From Candidatus Solincola tengchongensis (GTDB lineage Bacteria; Actinomycetota; Geothermincolia; Geothermincolales; RBG-13-55-18), in the NCBI GenBank assembly GCA_015711895.1, contig MU158632.1, forward strand, positions 1 through 20,912: DNA of 20,912 nucleotides. Reading direction: 5' to 3'. Numbering within the stretch: the stretch's first letter is position 1; each line of letters opens with the position of its first letter. Both the position numbers and the translations under genes were made by a program. Below are positions 7,572-15,007 of the stretch, piece after piece. The notes under the pieces were generated by a model. That model was not told where the DNA came from and searched no databases. It saw nothing but the letters and a program-made list of their open reading frames with translations.

Positions 7572-7877
7572 GTGACGTCCTACGACTGGCTTAAGACCTT
7601 GTCCCTTTTCCTGTGGTTGTACAACACCTCCGCTACCGCCGTGGTGCTGGTATATTTCTACGGGATATGCCGGCTCGCGGAGAACAAGTTCGGTGGCCGC
7701 ACCTTCCCCGTCCTGATCATCCCCTTCTTCATCCTCATGGGGATGAGCACTTTCATCTTCTCCGTGGGGGAGTCGATAGTGGCCATATACCTTCACCTGG
7801 CGATCTGGCCGGCGCTGGCGGGCGCATGCCTCTTCGTGGTGGTCTACAGGGCTTATCGCCTGATGTTGGGAAGATGA
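7572..7877 (+). CDS. Small three-helix membrane protein, unknown family
   Basis: I do not recognise this 101-residue protein. I chose GTG 7572 (VTSYDWLKTL) because GGGGAG lies about 5 bases upstream; the longer frame from 7512 adds an arginine-rich leader with no ribosome-binding site and overlaps the receiver gene. Three hydrophobic segments are visible: about 8-31 (LSLFLWLYNTSATAVVLVYF), 44-64 (FPVLIIPFFILMGMSTFIF) and 72-92 (LAIWPALAGACLFVVVYRAY), with a positively charged tail. Its stop overlaps the next start (ATGA). Position between a receiver and a histidine kinase suggests a membrane sensor subunit or kinase partner, but no ligand site is evident. Confidence 0.8.
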   Translation: MTSYDWLKTLSLFLWLYNTSATAVVLVYFYGICRLAENKFGGRTFPVLIIPFFILMGMSTFIFSVGESIVAIYLHLAIWPALAGACLFVVVYRAYRLMLGR

Positions 7878-8251
7878 TCTACCTTTCCTCGTCTCTCTAT
7901 ATACTCGGACCCCTCTCGGTGGGGACCATGCTGCTGCTCCTCATGGCTCTCAGCAGGCGTCTGGGAGAGGCTCTCGAGATGCCTCCCTACTACCGGTTTT
8001 TCGGGCTGGCGGTGTTTTTCTTCCTCCTCCCCCTGCCCGTCGCATGGGTACTCCTGTTGCTCAAGGCCTGGGGGCTCCCCGAACCCGACCCCCGTACCGC
8101 TCTGGCGATAAAACTGGCGGTGGCCTCATTCCCCATGACCATCGCCATCTCCTTCGCCTTGCCCACCGTAGCCCGGTACTGGAACTGGATATGGGGCGAG
8201 CTTCGCGGCACGCGCCGGGAGGGAGGTGAGGGGGATGAGCAGGCGCGCTAG
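7874..8251 (+). CDS. Small three-helix membrane protein, unknown family
   Basis: A 125-residue protein not recognised by family. ATG 7874 overlaps the previous stop by 4 bases (ATGA), which defines the start better than the longer frame beginning at 7613 inside the previous gene. Three hydrophobic stretches are visible: about 7-24 (LYILGPLSVGTMLLLLMA), 43-64 (FFGLAVFFFLLPLPVAWVLLLL) and 75-95 (TALAIKLAVASFPMTIAISF). The tail is charged, with RGTRREGGEGDEQAR at the end. The final 17 bases overlap the histidine kinase gene. It may form a complex with the preceding small membrane protein and the kinase; this is inferred from coupling alone. Confidence 0.78.
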   Translation: MIYLSSSLYILGPLSVGTMLLLLMALSRRLGEALEMPPYYRFFGLAVFFFLLPLPVAWVLLLLKAWGLPEPDPRTALAIKLAVASFPMTIAISFALPTVARYWNWIWGELRGTRREGGEGDEQAR

Positions 8252-10337
8252 CCTCATCCTGCTCGGCTTATGCGCTCCCGTACCCTTGGCCCTGCTCTGC
8301 CTGGCCTTCACGGCGGCGGGCGAGAGGAGAGCGGGGGTGGTCTTCGCCGCCCTGACCCTGGCCTCTCTTCCTCTCTCCGCCTTCCTTCTCCTCAAGTCGC
8401 CCGCCCGGCGAAACCGCCCCTCACAACCTTCCGCCACCCGGTGGGAGGCCTTCCTTTCCCTTTTGCCCATACCCGCCGTGCTTGTGGAGGGGAGCGGGCG
8501 CGTCCTGGGAGCCAACCCGGCGGCTCGCGACCTGGCGCGCTCCGCGGGAAGCGACCGCGACCTTGAGCCCGGCATGAGCATCGGCGAGTCCTTCCTTCCC
8601 CCCTTCTTCGGCAGCTGGCCCCTCTACCTGGAGAAGGCGCGCAAACAGGGAGGGGCGCTGGACCGCGATTTCGAGCCCTACTTCCTGGAAGACCACTCCG
8701 GGGTGTGCCGGGTGCGAATAAGCCCCGCTCACGCGGCTTCGCCGGAAGCGCAGGGGGGCGAGCTTCTGCTGGTGCTCGTGGAGGACATCACCGCCGAGGC
8801 GCGGGAAAAGGCAGCCCTCCGGGAGGTATCGGAACGCGAAGCGGGGCTCTTCGAAAGCGTTCCGGTGAAGATCGCCGTGCTGGACCGCAACTTCAGAGTC
8901 CTGCGCTGCAACCGGCCCATGCAGGAATGGGTGAGCGAGGCTCTGGGCGTCGACCCCCAAGACCTACAGGGCCTCCCGGCACTGGACATCATGCCTCAGG
9001 AATTCCGTGCCGACTGGAAGCACATCTTGCGCCGGGTCCTGGTGGAGGGGCGCTCGTTCGAGCAGCCGAGGGTGCACCAGGAGGTGGGAGGCACGGACCA
9101 TTTCCACCGCGTCCGCCTGCATCCCCTGCTGGACGAACAGGGCAACGTGCGCGAGGCGCTCCTTCTCTTCGAGGAAGTGAGCGAATATGTACGTCTGGAG
9201 CGGCGGCTTGCCGAGACCACCGATTACCTCAACCTGCTCATAGAGAGCCTCAACGACGGCTTTTACGCCATGGACGCCGAGGGCCGCTTCACCTTCTGCA
9301 ACCAGGCCTTCCTGGACATGCTGGGCCTCAGCCATCCCGACGAGTTGATGAGCAGGGAACCCCGCGAGGTCGTGGTCCCGGAAGAGGTGAACAAGGTGGA
9401 GCGGATGATGGAGAGGCGGCGCAGGGGAGAGAAGGTCTTCTTCGAGACCTCGTTGCGCCGGGCCGATGGGACCGCACTCCCGGTGCAGATAAGCTCGGCA
9501 CCCGTCTTCCGCGGAGGAAACATGGTGGGAATCGTGGGCATCGCTCACGACCTCAGTGAGCGCCGGCGCCTGGAAGCCATGGTGGAGCAGAGCCACCAGG
9601 ACCTGGAAAGGGCGTACGAGGAGCTTTCGGTGTTGGACAAGATGAAATCCGACTTCATAGCCATCGCCTCACACGAGTTGCGAACCCCGCTCTCCATCAT
9701 CAAGGGATACGCGGATGCCTTCCAGTTCGGAGAGCTGGGGGAACTCACCCCCTTCCAGATGGACAAGATAAAGATCATCAATTCCCGCGCGGACCAGATG
9801 ACCAAGATCATCAACGACCTCCTGGACATCACAAGGCTGGAGGAAGGACGCCTTGTGGGCAAGAAGTGGCCCGCTCCCGTCGAGGGGCTGATCGCCAACG
9901 CCGTTTCGGAATACGGCAACCAGGCCGCGGAGAGCGGTCTGGAGCTCATATCCTCCGTGGAGGAAGGGCTCCCGCCGGTAAGCGTTGACGTATGGAGGGT
10001 CCATCAGGTGCTGGAGAACCTCATCGGCAACGCCATAAAGTTCACTCCTCCGGGAGGGACGGTCGAGGTCTCGGCTCGCCGCTCGGCGGAGGAGGGCATG
10101 GTGGAGTTCGAGGTCCGGGACACCGGGCCCGGAATACCCCTTCACGAACAGAAGAAGCTTTTTACCATGTTTTACCAAGTAGAGACCGATTCCACGCGAT
10201 CGGCCGGAGGCCTCGGTTTGGGGCTGGTGATATCCAAAGGCATCGTGGAAAGCCATGGAGGTCGCATCTGGGTGGAAAGCGAGCCGGGGAAGGGATCCGC
10301 GTTCAAGTTCACCCTTCCCGTTCACGAGGGGGAATGA
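8235..10337 (+). CDS. Membrane-anchored sensor histidine kinase with three PAS-type domains
   Basis: Start set at ATG 8235 (MSRRASLILL), with GGGAGG about 8 bases upstream; a GTG three codons earlier is the alternative. The 700-residue protein has two N-terminal membrane helices (about 5-25 and 30-50) with almost no external loop. PAS-like domains follow at about 66-190 (WEAFLSLLPIPAVLVEG), 200-310 (LFESVPVKIAVLDRNF) and 325-445 (LNDGFYAMDAEGRFTFCNQAF). HisKA is at about 465-530 with the phospho-acceptor His480 in SHELRTPL. The ATPase domain reaches about 697, with N-box LENLIGNAIKFT, DTGPGIP and GLGLGLV. Signal input is likely through cytosolic PAS domains or the neighbouring membrane proteins. 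The likely partner is the receiver at 7136-7531. No DNA-binding regulator is encoded nearby. Confidence 0.95.
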   Translation: MSRRASLILLGLCAPVPLALLCLAFTAAGERRAGVVFAALTLASLPLSAFLLLKSPARRNRPSQPSATRWEAFLSLLPIPAVLVEGSGRVLGANPAARDLARSAGSDRDLEPGMSIGESFLPPFFGSWPLYLEKARKQGGALDRDFEPYFLEDHSGVCRVRISPAHAASPEAQGGELLLVLVEDITAEAREKAALREVSEREAGLFESVPVKIAVLDRNFRVLRCNRPMQEWVSEALGVDPQDLQGLPALDIMPQEFRADWKHILRRVLVEGRSFEQPRVHQEVGGTDHFHRVRLHPLLDEQGNVREALLLFEEVSEYVRLERRLAETTDYLNLLIESLNDGFYAMDAEGRFTFCNQAFLDMLGLSHPDELMSREPREVVVPEEVNKVERMMERRRRGEKVFFETSLRRADGTALPVQISSAPVFRGGNMVGIVGIAHDLSERRRLEAMVEQSHQDLERAYEELSVLDKMKSDFIAIASHELRTPLSIIKGYADAFQFGELGELTPFQMDKIKIINSRADQMTKIINDLLDITRLEEGRLVGKKWPAPVEGLIANAVSEYGNQAAESGLELISSVEEGLPPVSVDVWRVHQVLENLIGNAIKFTPPGGTVEVSARRSAEEGMVEFEVRDTGPGIPLHEQKKLFTMFYQVETDSTRSAGGLGLGLVISKGIVESHGGRIWVESEPGKGSAFKFTLPVHEGE

Positions 10338-10340
10338 GGG

Positions 10341-11345
10341 GTGCAGCCCATCTCTCGCGGAGATCGCGGCCTCCCTGTGGCCGATGTCCAGAAAAGACTG
10401 CACGAGCTGGGATACTCACCGCCGGGCATGGAGATCGAGATGCGGGAGTCCTCCTTCGGGGAGGCCACGGAGGCGGCGATACGCGAATTCCAGGCCGCCC
10501 GGGGGCTGCGTCCGGACGGCCGCGTGGACGAGGTCACCTGGCGGGAGCTGGTGGAGGCTTCTTTCCGGCTCGGCGACCGCTTTCTCTACCTTCGAGTACC
10601 CCCTTTCCGCGGCGATGACGTCAGGGAGCTCCAGGCCTATCTAAATCGCCTTGGCTTCAACGCCGGCCGCGAGGATGGGATCTTCGGCCAGGAGACCGAC
10701 AAGGCCCTGCGGGCCTTCCAGCACGACATGGGACTCCCGGTCGACGGCATTGCCGGAACCTCCACGATCTCCTGCCTCCTCAGGTTGAAGCACGGCATGA
10801 AGGAGACCAGCGTAGCCGTGGTCCATGAAACCCTGAGGGACGGGGAGGACCGCGGCCTGAAGGAGCGCCTGGTGGTCCTGGACCTCGATCCGGGACAACC
10901 CGAACTCGTGGAGGTTTTACGCAGCGCCTCCGAGGCCCTTAAAAGAATGGGAATAATTTCCATATATACCGGGGGGCCCGAATCGCCCGACTCGGAGAGC
11001 CGGCGTGCCCTCAAGGCCAATCAGGAAGGAGCGGATGCGGTCCTCGGATTCCGGCCCGGCGACACCGATCGCTTCCACGTCTTCTTCTTCGGAAGCGGGC
11101 AGTATCTTTCGCCCCGCGGCAGGCGCCTCGCGGAGCTGGTGGCCTGCGGCTTGGAGAAAGGGCTCGGCCTTCCCGTATCGCCTCCCGCCCCACGGAGCTA
11201 TCCCTTGCTGAGGGAGACGCGCATGCCCTGTGTCGTGGTGGAGTGGCCTCCCAGGAGGGAGATCCCCCCGGGCCTGGGCCCGGCTCTGGCGAGAGCCCTC
11301 GCCGATTACTTCAGCCCCCCGGAGGAAGAAGGTGGAAATTCCTGA
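10341..11345 (+). CDS. Protein with two peptidoglycan-binding domains and a degenerate amidase_3-like domain (CwlM-like)
   Basis: A 334-residue protein with GTG start 3 bp after the kinase stop. Two PG_binding_1-type repeats are visible: about 6-75 (ADVQKRLHELGY, AIREFQAARGLRPDGRVDEVTW) and 90-150 (VRELQAYLNRLGF, ALRAFQHDMGLPVDGIAG). Residues 175-325 follow the order of an N-acetylmuramoyl-L-alanine amidase. However, the zinc histidine of the DPGH motif is Gln186 (DLDPGQP), and the usual SLH zinc histidine reads GFRPG (237-241). The C-terminal LLRETRMPCVVVEW keeps the catalytic-type Glu301. There is no signal peptide, so it should be cytosolic. Actinobacterial CwlM has a similar layout and is known as a cytosolic regulator of MurA rather than a hydrolase. 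A non-enzymatic regulatory role here is inference. Confidence 0.85.
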   Translation: MQPISRGDRGLPVADVQKRLHELGYSPPGMEIEMRESSFGEATEAAIREFQAARGLRPDGRVDEVTWRELVEASFRLGDRFLYLRVPPFRGDDVRELQAYLNRLGFNAGREDGIFGQETDKALRAFQHDMGLPVDGIAGTSTISCLLRLKHGMKETSVAVVHETLRDGEDRGLKERLVVLDLDPGQPELVEVLRSASEALKRMGIISIYTGGPESPDSESRRALKANQEGADAVLGFRPGDTDRFHVFFFGSGQYLSPRGRRLAELVACGLEKGLGLPVSPPAPRSYPLLRETRMPCVVVEWPPRREIPPGLGPALARALADYFSPPEEEGGNS

Positions 11346-11405
11346 CCTCTCCTCGCCAGAGCCGACATCCGCCTCGGGCAACGGAGGAGTCTCCCAAGGC
11401 GGGCC

Positions 11406-11425
11406 TGCGGCGAGCAAGTGCCGCA
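11406..11425. other. Stem-loop in the convergent intergenic gap
   Basis: TGCGGC (11406-11411) pairs with GCCGCA (11420-11425) across an 8-base loop, 3 bp from the stop of the Asp23 gene on the other strand. No run of T follows on either side, so it is not a standard rho-independent terminator. It may still help end both converging operons. Confidence 0.3.
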
Positions 11426-11427
11426 TA

Positions 11428-11766
11428 TCAGGTGGCGGGAGGCTCGATGTCCTCGATTATCACTTCCACTTCCTCGACCTTCACGTCGGTGAGGCCTTCC
11501 AGGTATTCACGAACCTTATTCCTCACCTCACGCGCTAGCGAAGGAAGGTTGACGCCGTATTCCACCCTGAGATGGACGCCCAGGCGGTAGGCTCCCTCCA
11601 CGTTCTCCACCTTGATGCCTTTGTGCACGAATTCCCGTTTCACCCTTGAGGCCAGGCTGTCCACGGGGCTGCGGTAGCAGGATACCACGCCCGGCACCTG
11701 GCAGGCTGCCTGCGCCGCCAGGGTGGCGATGGCTTCCCGTGATACCTCCACTCCTTCTCCCTTCAT
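11428..11766 (-). CDS. Asp23/Gls24 family envelope stress protein
   Basis: A 112-residue protein of the Asp23/Gls24 (DUF322) family. Typical features are the EVSREAIATLAAQAACQVPGV segment near the N-terminus, a basic KGIKVE-type middle, VHLRVEYGVNLPSLAREVRNKV, and the acidic VEVIIEDIE end. Family members are cytosolic, often membrane-proximal, and linked to cell-envelope stress; the biochemical role is unclear. ATG 11766 has GAGG about 8 bases upstream and lies 7 bp after the cheD stop, so it is the last gene of the chemotaxis operon. That position is unusual: these genes more often sit beside accBC, nusB or other envelope genes. Nothing in the sequence ties it to chemotaxis beyond co-transcription. 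Confidence 0.88.
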   Translation of the reverse strand: MKGEGVEVSREAIATLAAQAACQVPGVVSCYRSPVDSLASRVKREFVHKGIKVENVEGAYRLGVHLRVEYGVNLPSLAREVRNKVREYLEGLTDVKVEEVEVIIEDIEPPAT

Positions 11767-11773
11767 GACCGCC

Positions 11774-12301
11774 TCAGAGCTCCCTGGTCCCGTGCCTGAT
11801 GGAGCTTATCACCACCCTGCCGTCGGATACGTTGAAACGCATGGTCCGACCGTAATTCCCTCCGGTATCCTCCGCCACCAGAGGGATGTTCAATTCCCGT
11901 AAGGCCCTCTTTGTCGCCTCCACGTTCCTCTCCCCTATCTGCATGCCGATGGCTGGGCCGGGGACGTTCTTGGGATTGGTGGCACCGGGAATGGTGAACA
12001 TACAGGCACCGCCGGCGATCTTGGCCTTGATGTCCCTTCGGCGGGAGCCCAGTTTTTCCATCTCCTCCACCATGGCCCTGATGGCGGTGTCGGCGTAGCG
12101 TCCCGGCTTACCCGGCCTGCTTATGGCCTTGGAATCGGGAAGCATGATGTGGGCCAGGCCACCGATCTTTTTCCGCTCGTCGTAAAGGGCCACGCCCACG
12201 CAGCTCCCCAGCCCGTAGCTGGCCAGAACGTGGGGGTTGTGGGTCACGTAGTATTCGGCCACCCCCACGTTCACCACTTGCTCGGTCAGGGTTTCTTCCA
12301 T
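11774..12301 (-). CDS. cheD: Chemoreceptor glutamine deamidase CheD
   Basis: Deamidates specific glutamines on chemoreceptors and binds CheC, whose CheY-P phosphatase activity it stimulates in the Bacillus/Thermotoga system. The start is taken as ATG 12301, sharing one base with the cheC stop (TGATG); a TTG one codon upstream is possible. In the 175-residue protein the catalytic cysteine is Cys34 in GLGSCVGVALYD and the histidine is His51 in GLAHIMLPDS, 17 residues apart as in characterised CheD. RYADTAI follows at 68-74, and KIAGGACMF and IGERNVEAT are also conserved. Direct coupling to cheC fits their known complex. Asp23 follows 7 bp downstream. Confidence 0.96.
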   Translation of the reverse strand: MEETLTEQVVNVGVAEYYVTHNPHVLASYGLGSCVGVALYDERKKIGGLAHIMLPDSKAISRPGKPGRYADTAIRAMVEEMEKLGSRRRDIKAKIAGGACMFTIPGATNPKNVPGPAIGMQIGERNVEATKRALRELNIPLVAEDTGGNYGRTMRFNVSDGRVVISSIRHGTREL

Positions 12302-12915
12302 CAATCCGTAGTCACTCCAAGCCTTCCCAGGATTATATCCAGGGACCCCAGGTCCGGGAAGAGGATCAGGTGCCCCCTTATCTTGTGCTGCAGAACGTCA
12401 AACTCCGTCTCGATGACCAGGACGTAGTCCTCGGACTGGCTTATCTCCACCAGGATGAAATCGATGATGGCCCCCGCCATGTCCATGGCGAAGCCGGGAA
12501 CCGAGGGCTTGAGGAGGATGCCGGTCATCTGCGAGAGGGCATTGAGATAGGACCCCGCCAGGATGCTTCCCGTCTCCTGGAGCGCGGATTGCTCCACCAC
12601 CGTGAGTTCGCCGCCCTCCATGCCGGAGACCATGAGGTGGGCGAGCTCCCGCGCGCTCTTCTCCTCGAGCAGGAGGAGCATGCTTCCCGATGCGTCCCCG
12701 CTAATGTGTAGATAGATCCCCACCACCGGAGTCTCCGCCCCGCCCACCAGGTCGGAGACCTTGACCAGCGGGACCAGGGAAGCGCGTGGCACGCTGAGCA
12801 TCACTTTCTTGTCCACCATGGTGGAAAGGGCTACCGCAGCGTTTCCGGATCCTATATTTCCCACCTCCCTCAAAGCGTCCAGCTGGAGAGGGGTGAGCCC
12901 TTTCCTCTCGGCCAT
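12301..12915 (-). CDS. cheC: CheY-P phosphatase CheC
   Basis: Dephosphorylates CheY-P and partners with CheD in receptor adaptation. Start placed at ATG 12915 (MAERKGLTPL), with AAAGGAGG about 4 bases upstream, 10 codons inside the longest open frame; this gives 204 residues. The family active-site pattern (D/S-x3-E-x2-N-x22-P) occurs twice. The first copy is complete: Asp13, Glu17, Asn20, Pro43. The second has Ser110, Glu114, Ser117, Pro140, so the key asparagine is replaced by serine. That may leave one working site. The intervening and C-terminal hydrophobic strands (VVGIYLHISGD, IIDFILVEIS) are also typical. Its stop overlaps the cheD start. Confidence 0.95.
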   Translation of the reverse strand: MAERKGLTPLQLDALREVGNIGSGNAAVALSTMVDKKVMLSVPRASLVPLVKVSDLVGGAETPVVGIYLHISGDASGSMLLLLEEKSARELAHLMVSGMEGGELTVVEQSALQETGSILAGSYLNALSQMTGILLKPSVPGFAMDMAGAIIDFILVEISQSEDYVLVIETEFDVLQHKIRGHLILFPDLGSLDIILGRLGVTTD

Positions 12916-12958
12916 GACTCCTCCTTTCCCGGTCCTCGTGCCCAACGTCCTTGTATTA

Positions 12959-14986
12959 TCAGGATATCAGGCTCGGTATGTCCAGTATGAGCGCCACCTC
13001 TCCCGTCCCCAGGATGGTGGCGCCGCCGAAACCCCGTATCCCCTTCAGGAACCTGTCCAGGCTGGTTATGACGATCTCCTGCTGACCGAGCAGCTCGTCA
13101 ACGGCTATGGCCACCGTGCGGGGGGACACCTCCACCACCACAACGGGGAAGGTCCCGCGGCCGTCGTCCTCCGGCAACCCCAGGCAACTGGCCAGCCTCA
13201 GGAGGGGGAGGGTCTCGTTGCGCAGGAAGATCACCTCCTGGTTGGAGACGTATCTTATCTCGTGGGAAGAAATCACCGCCGTCTCCGAGACCGTCCCCAG
13301 TGGGATGGCGTAGGTCTCGCCCTGCACCTTGACCAGCAGGGCCTGGATTATGGCCAGGGTCAGAGGCAGCTTCATGGCGAAGGTCGTCCCCTCCCCCTTG
13401 CTGGTCTGCATCACCAGCATCCCGCCCAACGACTCTACTTTGCTGCGCACCACGTCCAAGCCCACCCCCCGCCCCGAGATCCCGCTCACCTCCTGGGCGG
13501 TGGAAAAACCGGGAGTGGTCAAGAGGCGGAGCAGCTCCTCGTCGCTGAGGCTCTTCTTCTCCTCTGGGGAGACCAGCCCTGCCCGCACCGCCGCCTCGTA
13601 CACCTTGCGTTCATCGACTCCTTGCCCGTCGTCGGTCACCTCTATGGAGACGTAGTTGCGATCCCTTCTGGCGGCCAGCCTGATGCTGCCCCTCCTTGGC
13701 TTGCCCCGCGCTTCCCTTTCTTCCGGGCTGTCGATTCCGTGGTCCACGGCATTGCGTAGGAGATGCATGAGGGGATCGCTTATCTCGTCAAGTATGGTTC
13801 GGTCCAGTTCGATATCCCTTCCCTCCATGGTGAAATCGATCTCCTTGCCGCGGCTCTTGGCCAGGTCACGCACCATGCGCGGAAAGCGGTTGAAGACGTG
13901 GTCCACGGGGACCATGCGCGTCTTCATCACCTCGTCCTGCAGATCGGCGGTAAGGCGCGCCGTCTGGGCCAGGGCCTCCTTCAGTTCCGGGATGTTGTAA
14001 GAAGAGGCTATCTCCTGGAGGCGAGTCCGGTTGATCACCAGCTCGCCGATGAGGTTCATGAGGTTGTCCAGCCTGGCGATGTTGACCCTCACACTCTGGG
14101 TGCGCACCGGGGCGCCCACTCCCGGGCGGTCGAACTCCGTCCCCGATCCCGGGGCCGCGGCTTCGGGGCCCTCCCGTGTCTCCCCTTCCATGACCACGGG
14201 CGCCACCTCCTCCCCGACGGCGAGGAACTCCACGTCCGAGACCTCGGCAATGGTCATCAGATCGCGGCGGAGACTATCCTCGCTCTCCGTCGTGATGAGG
14301 CTTACGTCGAAGGAGCGCTCAAATTTCTCGTCCTCCAGGTCCTCCATGGAGGGTTGTGACCCTGTTATCTTCCCCACTCTGGAAAGCTTCTTGAAGACCA
14401 TGAACACCCTGACGGACTTAAGGGCGCAGTCCCTGTCCAGGGTGACCCGCAGGCGGACTTCCCTCTCCTTTCCGGCGGGCGTCTCCGCCTTCTTTTCCTC
14501 GGGGGCCGTGCCCTCTTCCTCCTTTTCCCCTCTCGTGATGGTGGGCCTGAGGGCCCCAACCGGGCCCTCGCGCCGGACCGCGACCTCGAAGGGGGGCTTG
14601 CCTCCTCCATAAGCCTCCCGCAAAGCCTGGATTACGGGCTGGGTGTCCACTGTCCGGCCGCTTTCCTCGGCTATGGCCGCCACTATGGAACCCAGGAGGT
14701 CAAGGCAGCCGAAAAGGAGGTCCACGATCTCCGTGCTCGCCTCGATGTCCCCGCTGCGCAGCCCGTCAAGGACGTTTTCCATCTCGTGGGTCAGCTCGGT
14801 CAGCTGGTCGAAACCCATGGTGGCCGACATGCCTTTAAGCGTATGCGCGGAACGGAATATCTCCGTGAGGACGTCGGGGTTCCCCGGGTCCTTCTCCAGT
14901 TCCACCATGGCCTGATTCAGGGCCTCGAGGTGTTCCTGGGCCTCATTGATGAACAATTCCTTGTACTGGGACACGTCCATGTCCAT
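12959..14986 (-). CDS. cheA: Chemotaxis histidine kinase CheA
   Basis: Central kinase of the chemosensory array; autophosphorylates and passes phosphate to CheY and CheB. The 675 residues show an HPt domain at about 5-115 with phospho-acceptor His48 in RSAHTLKGMSATMGF. A linker and a CheY/CheB-binding-like segment lie at about 165-275 (VRLRVTLDRDC, SDVEFLAVGEE). The dimerisation helices are at about 295-350 (NIARLDNLMNLIGELVINR). The ATPase domain spans about 350-530, with LLRNAVDHGID, DDGQGVD and SGRGVGLDVV, and a CheW-like domain lies at about 535-672. ATG 14986 has GAGGTGA about 7 bases upstream; an in-frame ATG two codons later is possible. It follows cheB by 21 bp. Confidence 0.98.
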   Translation of the reverse strand: MDMDVSQYKELFINEAQEHLEALNQAMVELEKDPGNPDVLTEIFRSAHTLKGMSATMGFDQLTELTHEMENVLDGLRSGDIEASTEIVDLLFGCLDLLGSIVAAIAEESGRTVDTQPVIQALREAYGGGKPPFEVAVRREGPVGALRPTITRGEKEEEGTAPEEKKAETPAGKEREVRLRVTLDRDCALKSVRVFMVFKKLSRVGKITGSQPSMEDLEDEKFERSFDVSLITTESEDSLRRDLMTIAEVSDVEFLAVGEEVAPVVMEGETREGPEAAAPGSGTEFDRPGVGAPVRTQSVRVNIARLDNLMNLIGELVINRTRLQEIASSYNIPELKEALAQTARLTADLQDEVMKTRMVPVDHVFNRFPRMVRDLAKSRGKEIDFTMEGRDIELDRTILDEISDPLMHLLRNAVDHGIDSPEEREARGKPRRGSIRLAARRDRNYVSIEVTDDGQGVDERKVYEAAVRAGLVSPEEKKSLSDEELLRLLTTPGFSTAQEVSGISGRGVGLDVVRSKVESLGGMLVMQTSKGEGTTFAMKLPLTLAIIQALLVKVQGETYAIPLGTVSETAVISSHEIRYVSNQEVIFLRNETLPLLRLASCLGLPEDDGRGTFPVVVVEVSPRTVAIAVDELLGQQEIVITSLDRFLKGIRGFGGATILGTGEVALILDIPSLIS

Positions 14987-15007
14987 GGGCCGTCACCTCG
15001 AGAGGGC

